A DNA stretch of 64,000 bases from assembly GCF_002157585.1 (NCBI RefSeq), contig NZ_BDGB01000161.1, forward strand, positions 1 through 64,000, written 5' to 3'. The position numbers were made by a program, and so were the translations under genes. Source of the stretch: Lentilactobacillus parakefiri (GTDB lineage: Bacteria; Bacillota; Bacilli; Lactobacillales; Lactobacillaceae). Under the pieces are notes generated by a model. That model worked only from the letters and a program-made list of their open reading frames with translations. It ran no database searches and was not told where the DNA came from. Shown here piece by piece: positions 27,289 to 36,224 of this stretch (position 1 is the first letter of the stretch; each line of letters starts with the position of its first letter).

Positions 27289-28281
27289 ATGGTTCAATTA
27301 CTCAAAGTTCATGGATCACAAAATAAGTTCTTTATTTTAGACCAAACAGCTTTACAAACTAAATTAAGTCAGCCCGAATTGGTGGCACTAGCCAAACACA
27401 TTACTGAACCTGAAAGCGGGCTTCTTGATGGTGCCGACGGTCTGTTAGTCGTTGATGATTCCGATCATCCAGACACTTTGGGCAGCATGCAGGTCATCAA
27501 TACCGATGGCAGCATTGCTTCCATGTGTGGCAACGGGCTGCGAACCGTTTCCCGTTACCTGTCAGACAAATTTGGCGAAGACCAGTTCAAGGTTGAAACC
27601 ATGGATAGTGATTTACACGTTCACCGTGAAGCAAATCTGGCTGCCAACGTGCCAACCTTCAGTGTGGAAATTTCTCCGGTGACCTTCGCCAAAGAAACAC
27701 TGCCTTTCGACAATTTAGGCACCGATACATTAATCAACCAGGCAGTTCCAGCCTTTGCCCCCGGTCTTAAATTTACCGCTATTAGCGTTCCTAATCCCCA
27801 TTTAATCAGTTTTGTGGACGAGGAAACGATGCACTCAAAGACTTTAGGGCGACTGGGCAAGATGCTCAATGACCCAAATCCATATTTTCCAGATGGTGTT
27901 AACGTCAGTTTTGCTCAGATTCTCGACCACAACACACTGTTTGTTCGAACTTACGAACGTGGCGTTGGTTTTACCAATGCCTGTGGAACCGGCATGTCGG
28001 CAACCAGCTTGGCATTTTGCCTGAACCATCCAGAAATGGCCGATTTTGACGAACTGATCTCAGTTTACAATCCCGGCGGCATGGTTAAGACCAGGGTTCA
28101 CAGCCGTGAAGACACCTTCTCAATCGACTTGATCGGTAACGCGACTTTCACCCACAAAATTGAAATTCCTGAAGCTGATCTGCATGCCAACGACCTAGAT
28201 CACGCCCAAGTGACAGAAACTGGTGAACAGCCAGCATACCTGAAATTTGTGGAAAGTTTGAGGAACCAACTAGTTAAATAA
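27289..28281 (+). CDS. dapF: diaminopimelate epimerase
   Basis: Converts LL- to meso-diaminopimelate. The 330-residue product has both catalytic cysteines in their motifs: SMCGNGLRTVSRY (about residue 83) and TNACGTGMSATS (about 232). It starts 12 bp after the aspartate kinase stop, behind GAGGAGG; the ATG at 27289 is preferred to the GTG one codon earlier. Together with lysC and the minus-strand cluster it completes the pathway. Confidence 0.94.
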   Translation: MVQLLKVHGSQNKFFILDQTALQTKLSQPELVALAKHITEPESGLLDGADGLLVVDDSDHPDTLGSMQVINTDGSIASMCGNGLRTVSRYLSDKFGEDQFKVETMDSDLHVHREANLAANVPTFSVEISPVTFAKETLPFDNLGTDTLINQAVPAFAPGLKFTAISVPNPHLISFVDEETMHSKTLGRLGKMLNDPNPYFPDGVNVSFAQILDHNTLFVRTYERGVGFTNACGTGMSATSLAFCLNHPEMADFDELISVYNPGGMVKTRVHSREDTFSIDLIGNATFTHKIEIPEADLHANDLDHAQVTETGEQPAYLKFVESLRNQLVK

Positions 28282-28282
28282 C

Positions 28283-28323
28283 AAAAAAATGATTCAGCAG
28301 ATTTTCTGCTGGATCATTTTTTT
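28283..28323. terminator. bidirectional terminator after dapF
   Basis: Stem of AAAAAAATGAT and CAGCAG with CTGCTG and ATCATTTTTTT around TTT, U-rich on both strands. It overlaps the last codons and stop of the convergent gene 28314-28532. Confidence 0.85.
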
Positions 28324-28532
28324 GTTTGTTCATTAACCCATACCTGGTGAATTAATTGATTGGACAACACCTTACAAATCATCTCAATCAACTGATCCTG
28401 CATGAAGGCTGTTGCATCAAAGTCTGCCGGCCGTCCGTTAATCGCAACAATCTGCATGCCATTGACTTGAATTTGAACGTTATATTTAGCAAACGTGTTA
28501 ACGATTGCCTGCAGGTTGTCCTCGTTTAACAT
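28314..28532 (-). CDS. hypothetical small protein
   Basis: A 72-residue protein with a GGGAGG ribosome site. Its ATG directly abuts the TGA of the upstream gene (28533-29126), so the two are coupled. It is amphipathic, with VNGMQIVAINGRPADF in the middle. No known family recognised. The terminator sits over its last codons, which suggests the pair ends exactly here. Confidence 0.65.
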   Translation of the reverse strand: MLNEDNLQAIVNTFAKYNVQIQVNGMQIVAINGRPADFDATAFMQDQLIEMICKVLSNQLIHQVWVNEQTKK

Positions 28533-29126
28533 TCACTGACCTCCCAGCCGCAGCTTTAGTCGCCATTCATCTTGACGTACCTGATTCAACTTAACCCGCA
28601 GGTCCAAGTAAGGCGCCCCCACCAACAAGAAATCCTTAACATCTTCATAATGCGACTTGCTTGAGAAATAATGATTGGCTTTGCGTTGCGACAACTTATC
28701 AATCTTAACCTGCAACTTGCTTAAATAGCGCTCTACCAACTGAATCGTATTTTCACGAAGACTGGCAATCTCTGCAATCTTTTCGTCTTTTGGATCTTCA
28801 ATTTCCAGTTCTTCAACCAACCGGTAATTGTTTAACTCGGGTGCATCGAGGTTGATCAGTTCAAGCGCGCCGTTTTTAACCGCGACCTCAAATTCTTGGC
28901 TGTCAGTCCGTTCCAAATAGCTCGGCAGCTGGCCACCAGTCATTTTAACCAACAGAATCGCTTTTCGGGTAATTCCCTGGCCAAATTTGATGTGGATGAC
29001 AAAATTCTTTTTGCCAATATAATTGACGTTATCTAAGATTAATTGTGGATTGTGGGTGACCACTTCGCCGATTACAAAATAAGTCGCCTGCTTTGTTCGA
29101 TAAATCTCACCAAATTTTGGTGTCAC
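28533..29126 (-). CDS. hypothetical protein
   Basis: The 197-residue product starts with GTG after a weak AGGGATG/GGTGAT site. The N-terminal half (about 1-110) is beta-rich and could be a small barrel (FGEIYRTKQATYFVIGEVV). The C-terminal half has a coiled-coil-like segment (about 115-155, IASLRENTIQLVERYLSKL) rich in K and E. There is no membrane segment. It is divergent from the helicase gene and could share its regulatory region. Function unknown. Confidence 0.65.
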   Translation of the reverse strand: MTPKFGEIYRTKQATYFVIGEVVTHNPQLILDNVNYIGKKNFVIHIKFGQGITRKAILLVKMTGGQLPSYLERTDSQEFEVAVKNGALELINLDAPELNNYRLVEELEIEDPKDEKIAEIASLRENTIQLVERYLSKLQVKIDKLSQRKANHYFSSKSHYEDVKDFLLVGAPYLDLRVKLNQVRQDEWRLKLRLGGQ

Positions 29127-29202
29127 ATCACCACATCCCTTCGCTATCGTTCATAGGCACCATTCTACTTTACTTGACCAATTTTTCAAAGTCAGCATTT
29201 TC

Positions 29203-29231
29203 CAAACGTACGTTCAATAATTTTGTATAAT
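29203..29231 (+). promoter_or_regulatory. helicase promoter with LexA (DinR)-like box
   Basis: CAAACGTACGTTCA (29203-29216) differs from the Gram-positive LexA box CGAACNNNNGTTCG only at the outer positions. It is followed by a perfect -10 TATAAT (29226-29231). The box takes the place of the -35. This suggests damage-inducible expression of the helicase. Confidence 0.5.
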
Positions 29232-29269
29232 AGAGCATAGATGAATCAAAGTGAAATGGAGGGGTAAAC

Positions 29270-31630
29270 ATGGCCGTACATCAAGTCGGCATTCGAGAAC
29301 TAGTGGAATTTTTATTGCGGACCGGCGACTTGAGTCCCGTCATCAGCAGCGAGAATACCGCTCAAGAAGGCAGCCGCATCCATCGGAAAATCCAACGAAG
29401 CAGGCCATCCTCCTACCAGTCCGAAGTGGCGCTCAAAACTTCAATCCAGTATCTGGACGATGAGTACGTCATCAGCGGTCGGGCCGATGGAATCGACGAC
29501 CGCGACGGTAAGCCGCTGATCGAAGAAATTAAAACCTCAGACTTGGAATTCAATTCGGTGCCAAAGTCGACCCTTGAGCTTTATTGGGGCCAGGTTAAAG
29601 TCTACTCGTACATCGTTATGCACCAGGCTGACGTTCGCGCAGTCGACCTGCAATTAACCTACGTTCAGACCCCTGATGAAAAAATCACGACAAAAACCCA
29701 GACAATCACCAAGACCGAATCAGAGCTCTTCTTCACCGCCTTGGTCACTGAATTTGAACAATGGATTAAACTCCGTCATGAACTGGACGAAAACCGCATC
29801 AGTTCAGCGAAAAAACTCACATTTCCTTTCGCAGATTACCGACCAGGCCAACACAAATTAGCAGCCAATGTCTATAAGACCATCCTACTGGAAAAGCATT
29901 TATTCGTTGAAGCCCCGACTGGGACCGGTAAGACCATTTCGACGCTCTTTCCGGCAATTAAATCGATGGGTGAACAGCTGATTAATCGCATCTTTTATTT
30001 CACTGCCAAACAGAGTACCCGCCATGTAGCTGAAAACACGATTTCAATCATGGCACAACAGGGATTGAAATTAAAAAGTATCACGTTAACCGCCAAAGAC
30101 AAGATTACCTTTCCAGTAGAAAAGACACTTCCCCCGGAGAACAATCCCTATATGGTCGGCTACTATGACCGGGTTCGACCGGCAATTAAAGATATTATCC
30201 AACACGAAAATCAAATCACCAAAGACACCATTCAAGAATACGCAGAGAAACACAAAGTTGACCCTTTCGAATTTTCACTCGACGTCAGCTTATTTTGTGA
30301 TGTCATCATTTGTGACTACAATTATTTATTTGATCCCCAGGTTCACCTGCAGCGCTTCTTTTCGTTCCCCGACCCAACCAACTGTTTCTTAGTTGATGAA
30401 GTTCATAACCTCGTTCAGCGCTCGCGGGAGATGTATTCGGCAACTTTGGAATCAGCACCGATCAATCCGTTGTTGGAACAGTTGGTCAAGAAAAAGGCCG
30501 CTAATCAAAAAGTCATCAAACGGCTTGAATCCTTGAAGCGCTCATTTAAACGGTATAGCAAGCCAGCTTCAGAGACGGCCGATAAGCAGATTGCTCAATT
30601 GGCACCACTGAATAATTTCAATAATACCCTGGAGAACCTAATCGAAACGATCCACCAGTGGCTGGCCACTCAGACTCCCAGTGATACTGTCGATGCGGTG
30701 GTCGACTATTATCTACAATGCCGGCGTTACTACCTCATCAGCACTTTTTATGATGAAACCTACCGCATGCGGATCATCATTGACGATCACACCATCATTT
30801 TCCGCCAGTTCTGTATGGATCCCAGTAAGCAGCTTAAAGCCTGTCTAGACCTTGGTCGCGCAGCAATTCTGTTTTCGGCCACGTTGAGTCCGATGGCATA
30901 TTATCGGCAAGTGTTGGGTAATGAAGAAGACAGTTTGGGAATGATTTCACACTCGTCATTTCCGCCGCAAAATTGTCAGGTCATCATCGCAAATAATATC
31001 AATACACGGTACGCGAACCGGGAAAAAAGTCTGCAGCCCATCTGTGAGAATATTTACACAATGATTCGTCAAAAAATGGGTCACTACATGATGTTTTTCC
31101 CCTCAATGGCTTACTTAAATGTGACGTTGAGTAAATTTGTCGAGCTGTATCCAGACGTTGACGTCATTCACCAGCAGCCAGAAATGGATAATACGGCACG
31201 GACAGCATTTCTGGATACCTTTCGTACGCAAGATCACCAGACAAAAGTTGGTTTCGCCTTGCTTGGCGGAATTTTTTCCGAAGGCATTGATCTAAAAAAT
31301 GATCAGCTGATTGGCGTTGGGATCGTGAGCGTTGGCCTTCCCGGCATGAACAAGGAATCCGATCTCATCAGGGACTATTTCGATTCGTTGAACGGGCAAG
31401 GATTCTCGTTTGCCTACCAGCTGCCAGGCTTCAACAACGTCAGCCAAGCGGCGGGACGGGTCATTCGCACCGACGAGGACAAGGGTGTGATCGTGTTAAT
31501 GGATCAACGTTTCAATCAGGCCCGTTATCGCCAAATTTTTCCTAAAAATTGGACGAATATTAAAGTCACCAATAATTCAGCCCAATTAAGCGATGCACTG
31601 CAAAACTTTTGGCGAAACGGCAATCATTAA
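29270..31630 (+). CDS. PD-(D/E)XK nuclease fused to DinG/XPD-type DNA helicase
   Basis: The 786-residue product has two parts. Residues about 1-170 form a RecB/Cas4-like nuclease with a GSRIHRK motif, GRADGIDD, LIEEIKTSD (the D...ExK core) and a QVKVYSYIV tail motif. Residues about 185-780 form a superfamily 2 helicase: Walker A APTGTGKTIST, DEVH box VDEVHNL, and motif VI QAAGRVIRTD. Usual relatives bind a 4Fe-4S cluster through cysteines in a CNPExCPYAxGYYDR region and VCPFEFS. Here these positions read LPPENNPYMVGYYDR and VDPFEFS, so the cluster is predicted to be absent. Likely role is DNA repair or recombination. Confidence 0.88.
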   Translation: MAVHQVGIRELVEFLLRTGDLSPVISSENTAQEGSRIHRKIQRSRPSSYQSEVALKTSIQYLDDEYVISGRADGIDDRDGKPLIEEIKTSDLEFNSVPKSTLELYWGQVKVYSYIVMHQADVRAVDLQLTYVQTPDEKITTKTQTITKTESELFFTALVTEFEQWIKLRHELDENRISSAKKLTFPFADYRPGQHKLAANVYKTILLEKHLFVEAPTGTGKTISTLFPAIKSMGEQLINRIFYFTAKQSTRHVAENTISIMAQQGLKLKSITLTAKDKITFPVEKTLPPENNPYMVGYYDRVRPAIKDIIQHENQITKDTIQEYAEKHKVDPFEFSLDVSLFCDVIICDYNYLFDPQVHLQRFFSFPDPTNCFLVDEVHNLVQRSREMYSATLESAPINPLLEQLVKKKAANQKVIKRLESLKRSFKRYSKPASETADKQIAQLAPLNNFNNTLENLIETIHQWLATQTPSDTVDAVVDYYLQCRRYYLISTFYDETYRMRIIIDDHTIIFRQFCMDPSKQLKACLDLGRAAILFSATLSPMAYYRQVLGNEEDSLGMISHSSFPPQNCQVIIANNINTRYANREKSLQPICENIYTMIRQKMGHYMMFFPSMAYLNVTLSKFVELYPDVDVIHQQPEMDNTARTAFLDTFRTQDHQTKVGFALLGGIFSEGIDLKNDQLIGVGIVSVGLPGMNKESDLIRDYFDSLNGQGFSFAYQLPGFNNVSQAAGRVIRTDEDKGVIVLMDQRFNQARYRQIFPKNWTNIKVTNNSAQLSDALQNFWRNGNH

Positions 31631-31711
31631 GTGTTCTCGTGCCAAAAAAAGCGAATGGGTGTATACTAATAACGCTGTTCGTTAATCGAATTAAAGCCAG
31701 GAGGGGTAATC

Positions 31712-32563
31712 TTGAAATTAGCAATGTATAATCATCAGCCAACATTTGTGGCGCTGCAAAACGGTCAGTTTTGGGGCATTCCAATTACTGGTTACGACTC
31801 AATCGACGATATTTTAAACGATTGGCAGAACTTTTTGGCTAACGTACTCATTAATATTAATGACGACAAAATCATCGACAACGACGATGCCGCCCAACTT
31901 GATCCAACTCATTTTGAGCAGCCCGTTCGAAATCCCAGACAACTGCCTGCCGTCGGGTTCAATTATCTCGACCATATGAAAGAAATGGACATTGTCAAAC
32001 CCAAGCGGCCCAATATTTTTAACAAATTTGTCAGTTCATTGGCCGGCCCTCAGAACTCGATTCATTTGAGCGGCGACACCGTTGACTGGGAATCCGAGCT
32101 GGTTGTGGTCATCGGCCGCGGCGGCAGAAACATTAGTCGTGAAGATGCTGAAGACGCGATTTCCGGCTACATGGTCGGCCAAGATATTTCCGATCGAACC
32201 GTTCAATCAATCGATGGTCCCAGCACCCAGTTCGACCTCGGAAAATCCTACAAGAATTATTCACCAGTTGGCCCTTACATAACCACCATCGCCGACGTGG
32301 ACGATATCGTTTCTAAAAACGTCATCACCAAGGTTAATGGTGACGTCATGCAGCAGGCAACCATTGATAAAATGATTTTTGACATTCAAACGCTGATTTC
32401 ATACATTTCCGGTGTCATTGAGCTCTATCCCGGCGACCTAATCTTTACCGGGACCCCGAGTGGTACTGGCGTAGGCCGGGATCCCCAAGTCTTCTTGAAG
32501 TCTGGCGATGTGTTTACCAGTGAAATTGATGGGCTGGGAACAATTGAGACGAAGGTCAACTAA
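31712..32563 (+). CDS. fumarylacetoacetate hydrolase-family protein
   Basis: The 283-residue product has the FAH C-terminal domain: NYLDHMKEM, the metal-binding WESELVVVIGRGGR (E..E pair) and GYMVGQDISDRTVQ, and FTGTPSGTGVGRDP near the end. Members hydrolyse or decarboxylate acylpyruvates and related 2-oxo acids with Mg2+. It starts with TTG behind AGGAGGGG. A single gene; the physiological substrate is unknown. Confidence 0.88.
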   Translation: MKLAMYNHQPTFVALQNGQFWGIPITGYDSIDDILNDWQNFLANVLININDDKIIDNDDAAQLDPTHFEQPVRNPRQLPAVGFNYLDHMKEMDIVKPKRPNIFNKFVSSLAGPQNSIHLSGDTVDWESELVVVIGRGGRNISREDAEDAISGYMVGQDISDRTVQSIDGPSTQFDLGKSYKNYSPVGPYITTIADVDDIVSKNVITKVNGDVMQQATIDKMIFDIQTLISYISGVIELYPGDLIFTGTPSGTGVGRDPQVFLKSGDVFTSEIDGLGTIETKVN

Positions 32564-32600
32564 TTTAGTTTGGTGTCCAAATAACACTAATGGTACAAAT

Positions 32601-32639
32601 AAAGCTGAAGCTAAATCGTTGTGATTTAGCTTCAGCTTT
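32601..32639. terminator. terminator between convergent genes
   Basis: A perfect 17-bp stem, AAAGCTGAAGCTAAATC with its complement, and GTTGT loop. It lies between the FAH-family gene and the lactonase gene and can serve both. Confidence 0.85.
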
Positions 32640-32672
32640 GTTAATTTTAGTTACAACTTATTTAACGAACGA

Positions 32673-33725
32673 CTACTTCTTCCGTAATATCGAAACGCCT
32701 TCCGGTACCATAAAGTCCTTTTGAATCATCGTCAACTTGCCAGATTCAGAGTCACGCGTGTACAATGTTGCGTTGTCAGAATTTTGGTTCAAAGCGATCA
32801 CAAAGGATTCATCGTCACTCAGATTAAAGTCACGCGGAAAATCGCCGTCGGTTGAAATCCGCTGAACCAATGATAAATTGCCTGACTCATCCGAACTGAA
32901 GACGGCAATTGAGTTGTTTCCACGATTAGAAACGTACACGAAGCGCCCGTCTTTAGACACCCTGATGGCTGCTGCCCCATTATGTTCGGTCCAGTCATCT
33001 GGAATCGTTGAGTGAATGTCTCTTAGTGATAGAACGCCTTTGTCGGCATCGTAGTCCAACACGGCAACGTTGCTGCTTAATTCGCCGACCAGGTAGGCAA
33101 CCTTCTTCTTGGCATCAAAGTAAATGTGCCGTGGGCCATAACCATCCTGCATCTGTAATTCGCTAACCGGCACTAATTTGCCACTGTCTTCCAAGTCATA
33201 GATAAAGACTTTGTCGACGCCCAAATCAACGGCAACAATTCGGCCTTCTGGGGTTAAGTTGATATAATGCGGATGGGGACCGTCCTGCTGTTCTTTACGA
33301 AAGCCCAAAGTTCCCTTATCCATGATCCGATCAGCCTTCGAGATTGACCCATCATCGGCAATTCGGTAGGTGTTGACCGTACCGGCATGATAGTTCGCCG
33401 TGAACACCAGCTGCTTGTCTTCATCAACCGCAATATAGGCCGGTGATGTTTCCTGATCGTGAACTGAAGCAATTGGCTTCAGTGGGAAGTCATTACTTGT
33501 ACCGTCCCATTCAACGAAGCCACCAGTGACGTTTCCCTTGTCATCTTTGACTTTGGTAATGGCGTAGATACGCTTTTGAGTTGATTCTGCAACGTAGGTC
33601 GGGTCAATCGCACTGCCGACAAACGTTAAGTTTTGTAATTTTTGGTTTTCAGTGTCGAGTTCTAATTGATAAACGCCTTTACTAATTCTTCTGGTATAGG
33701 TTCCAAGCAAGTATTTTTCTATCAA
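32673..33725 (-). CDS. lactonase-family beta-propeller protein (6-phosphogluconolactonase type)
   Basis: 350 residues with repeated blades of the YbhE/Pgl type: each carries a V-Y-x-x-N/A-N-Y motif or similar, for example VFTANYHAGTVNTYRI, VDLGVDKVFIYDL and VYVSNRGNNSIAVF. The conserved GPHPHYINL and GPRHIYFD loops match known 7-bladed lactonases, which open 6-phosphogluconolactone in the pentose phosphate route. That would suit a heterofermentative organism feeding phosphoketolase. Substrate assignment is by family. Confidence 0.88.
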   Translation of the reverse strand: MIEKYLLGTYTRRISKGVYQLELDTENQKLQNLTFVGSAIDPTYVAESTQKRIYAITKVKDDKGNVTGGFVEWDGTSNDFPLKPIASVHDQETSPAYIAVDEDKQLVFTANYHAGTVNTYRIADDGSISKADRIMDKGTLGFRKEQQDGPHPHYINLTPEGRIVAVDLGVDKVFIYDLEDSGKLVPVSELQMQDGYGPRHIYFDAKKKVAYLVGELSSNVAVLDYDADKGVLSLRDIHSTIPDDWTEHNGAAAIRVSKDGRFVYVSNRGNNSIAVFSSDESGNLSLVQRISTDGDFPRDFNLSDDESFVIALNQNSDNATLYTRDSESGKLTMIQKDFMVPEGVSILRKK

Positions 33726-33822
33726 AATTTTCCCTCCAATAAAAGTTTATGTCTTCATTATGCCACAGATAAAACCCAACCAAAACACCTTTGAAAGCTT
33801 TTTCACGAAAGGAACGAACTTT

Positions 33823-34314
33823 ATGACATCTTTTGAAAAATTTCATCCCGTCCTGACCGCCCATTTAACCCTTGATTGGCTGACCCAGACGCCAGTTAAA
33901 GCCATTGACGACCTGTTTTCCAAGCCGACCATTACAACGGCCAAAGCTGAAAAAATGCCCACGCAAATTCTGGACACCGTTAAGGCCATCAATCACATCA
34001 TGGGCCGCGTCATGAATGACAAAGAGTTAACCTGGGGAATTACTGACTCAAATTCAGACGCTTTTGTCGGTATCATCAGCCTCCGCGGCTTTGAAGACAG
34101 GTCCCCCTCTGGATCGATTGAATTCATCATTGACCAGAATTATCGTGCGGACCTGGCAGAAGTTGTCGAAAGAGCAGTCCGGTTCTCCCAGGATCATTTT
34201 GCATTCAGTCAGCTTTCTATCACATTTAGTGATGCGTCTGCACAAACCAACAAAGAACTCGGTGGGCTTGGTTTTGAAAGTAACCAAGCAAACACGTTTA
34301 CCATTCAACTTTAA
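33823..34314 (+). CDS. GNAT-like N-acetyltransferase
   Basis: The 163-residue product starts at 33823 behind GAAAGGAACG; an upstream in-frame ATG at 33760 lacks a site. The order of strands and a helix (WGITDSNSDAFVGIISLRGF, SGSIEFIIDQNYR, then the AEVVERAVRFSQD helix and GGLGFE near the end) fits the RimJ/RimL GNAT group. The acetyl-CoA loop (usually R/Q-x-x-G-x-G/A) is not clear, so activity is uncertain. Confidence 0.65.
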   Translation: MTSFEKFHPVLTAHLTLDWLTQTPVKAIDDLFSKPTITTAKAEKMPTQILDTVKAINHIMGRVMNDKELTWGITDSNSDAFVGIISLRGFEDRSPSGSIEFIIDQNYRADLAEVVERAVRFSQDHFAFSQLSITFSDASAQTNKELGGLGFESNQANTFTIQL

Positions 34315-34385
34315 ACCAATTTTAAATTAGAGAATCCCAGCAATCTCTTCTGATTCAGAATTGTTGCATATCTCATCCAAGCATA

Positions 34386-34420
34386 TTAGAATTGTTCTAA
34401 AGTGCTGAATGGATTATAAT
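34386..34420 (+). promoter_or_regulatory. promoter of the Fur-family gene with PerR/Fur-like box
   Basis: -35 TTGTTC (34392-34397), a 17-bp spacer and perfect -10 TATAAT (34415-34420). Overlapping the -35 is TTAGAATTGTTCTAA (34386-34400), an inverted repeat matching 12 of 15 positions of the PerR box type TTATAATNATTATAA. This points to autoregulation by the gene product. Confidence 0.55.
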
Positions 34421-34461
34421 AATATTGAATAATTGAATGCTCCTCATGGAGGTGTCACCTA

Positions 34462-34929
34462 ATGACAAACACAACTTTGAAACGTTCCCTGGGTCAACTT
34501 AAAAAGCAGGGGGTCAGAATTACGCCCCAACGAGAAGTGATCTTGGACTATTTGATCACCCATCATAATCACCCGGATGTTGAAACGATTCGTGACGGCA
34601 TCGAGGACAAATTACCCAACCTCAGCGTTGCAACCATTTACAACACCCTTAAAATGCTGGTCGACAATGGCCTAGTCATTGAATTACCCAATAACGATGG
34701 TGGCATTCGCTACGACTACTTCGGCGTTCCCCACTACCATGCCATTTGTGAAAATTGCGGTAAAATTATCGATATTTTCGACGACGACTATCCTGAGTTG
34801 GTCAAACACGTACAACAGAGGACCAGAGAAAAAACGGATTTTTTAGTGACCGGTACCCAATTAGAGGTCACCGGAATCTGTCCGGATTGTCAGCGGAAAC
34901 TACACCTGGCCAAGCTAGCCAACAAATGA
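34462..34929 (+). CDS. perR: Fur-family regulator, probably PerR
   Basis: The 155-residue product has an N-terminal winged helix (GVRITPQREVILDYL, then LSVATIYNTLKMLVDNGLV) and a C-terminal dimerisation domain with metal site residues HYHAICENCGKI and two CxxC pairs (CENC, CPDC) for structural zinc. HHNHPDVETI supplies regulatory-site histidines. PerR members sense peroxide by metal-catalysed His oxidation; others sense Fe or Zn. The PerR call is favoured by the promoter box and by the usual lone Fur homologue of lactobacilli, but Fur or Zur cannot be excluded. Confidence 0.85.
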   Translation: MTNTTLKRSLGQLKKQGVRITPQREVILDYLITHHNHPDVETIRDGIEDKLPNLSVATIYNTLKMLVDNGLVIELPNNDGGIRYDYFGVPHYHAICENCGKIIDIFDDDYPELVKHVQQRTREKTDFLVTGTQLEVTGICPDCQRKLHLAKLANK

Positions 34930-35024
34930 TTATTACAGGGTCAAAGCATTGATATATCAGTCATTTGTCCAACAATTTAAAACTTTTGTCAAGAACTCTT
35001 AATATGATTGACAATTAGTACCAC

Positions 35025-35066
35025 AAAGCCCACGGGTACGCGTTAAATCGCTATCCGCGGGCTTTT
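35025..35066 (+). terminator. probable terminator after perR
   Basis: AAAGCCCACGGGTA pairs with TATCCGCGGGCTTT (two mismatches) and is followed by TTATC. It lies about 95 bp after the perR stop. Bases 35067-35202 hold the promoter region of the amidase gene (AT-rich, no other feature). Confidence 0.65.
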
Positions 35067-35202
35067 TATCTGGTTGAATTGTATCATGCAAATCGTATAT
35101 ATTAGTGGTCGTAGCTAATTACTACTATGTAAAAATAAAATAAACATTTAAAACGAAACTTTAAAAAAATTGCCATAAACACTTCTGAAGGGAATAATTA
35201 AT

Positions 35203-36201
35203 TTGAAAAAAAGAGCGATTGTAACTGCCCTTTGCTCGCTGACACTGGCGGCAATCGGCATGTTTGGACTAAGCAACACTGCGGGGGCTAGCAGTGTTAA
35301 CGACTACATTGCCAATAACAACATCGGCCATGCCAGTGTTACATCATCGGTTTGGAGTGGCTTTCCAAAGAACGCCTACCGTAAAGGAACCGGCAAGCCC
35401 GAGGGCGTTGTGGTTCATGAAACTGCCAACCCCAACTCAACCATTTATAACGAAATTGCCTACATGAAGAAGAATTACAATAATGCATTCGTTCATTCTT
35501 TCGTTGACGCCAGCCGCATTATCAACATTGCCAACACCAATTACTTGGCTTGGGGTGCCGGTTATCCAGCCAATGCCCGTTTTGTTCAATTCGAGCAGGT
35601 TGAGGTTCATAGTAAGTCCGCCTTTGCCCACGAAATTGCCAACGCGGCTTACTACACGGCTTATATTTTGGATAAATATGGGTTGACCCCAAATGATGCA
35701 GCCTATGATGGCAAGGGAACTGTTTGGTCTCACGGGGGTGTCTCCAAATATCTGGGCGGTACCAATCACACCGATCCAGCCGGCTACTATGCGTCTGCAG
35801 GAAAGAAATATTTCGGCGCCAGCTATACGTTTGCCCAATTCTATCAATTGGTTAAAACAACCTACAATAATTTGGCAGCCGATGGCGCAGCTCATGGGTC
35901 GTTAACCGCTTCGTCAGCAAAAACAGCGTATGACAAGGTCACATACGCCAAAGCAGATACACAGGCGTCATTAGGAGACAGCTACAAGTCATACAAATTG
36001 TACAATCACGTCAAAAATTCACGATCAGGGATCAAGTCATATTCGTGGTCATCAGTAGATGCTTCTGTTGGTAAGCAGGTTCATATTGATAACATCGGGA
36101 CTAAATCAAACGGTCACGACTGGTATCGCATTACCTTCTCAACTGATAGCGGTGCAAAAAAATACTGGGTCTACGAAAAAGCCCTTGACCTAATCAATTG
36201 A
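35203..36201 (+). CDS. secreted N-acetylmuramoyl-L-alanine amidase with SH3/GW-type C-terminus
   Basis: The 332-residue product has a signal peptide (KKRAIVTALCS, hydrophobic to about residue 23, with AGASS cleavage region). Residues about 60-215 form an Amidase_2 domain: VVHETANP supplies the first zinc His, and NHTDPAGYY the later His and acid. The C-terminal ~80 residues (KVTYAKADTQASLGDSYKSY onward, with W and G landmarks) resemble a GW/SH3-type wall-binding module. It cleaves the stem peptide from muramic acid and would act outside the cell. Starts with TTG after GAAGGG. Single gene. Confidence 0.88.
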   Translation: MKKRAIVTALCSLTLAAIGMFGLSNTAGASSVNDYIANNNIGHASVTSSVWSGFPKNAYRKGTGKPEGVVVHETANPNSTIYNEIAYMKKNYNNAFVHSFVDASRIINIANTNYLAWGAGYPANARFVQFEQVEVHSKSAFAHEIANAAYYTAYILDKYGLTPNDAAYDGKGTVWSHGGVSKYLGGTNHTDPAGYYASAGKKYFGASYTFAQFYQLVKTTYNNLAADGAAHGSLTASSAKTAYDKVTYAKADTQASLGDSYKSYKLYNHVKNSRSGIKSYSWSSVDASVGKQVHIDNIGTKSNGHDWYRITFSTDSGAKKYWVYEKALDLIN

Positions 36202-36224
36202 CATCATTTCTGAATTAATATATG

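Noticed and set aside
28533-31630. Divergent 28.5 kb genes plus nuclease-helicase as a phage-defence system
   Set aside because: The fused nuclease-helicase resembles a common repair-type protein, and the divergent proteins have no defence-related motif; nothing beyond adjacency supports it.
35437-35895. 152-codon minus-strand frame inside the amidase gene
   Set aside because: Antisense to the Amidase_2 domain with no independent support.
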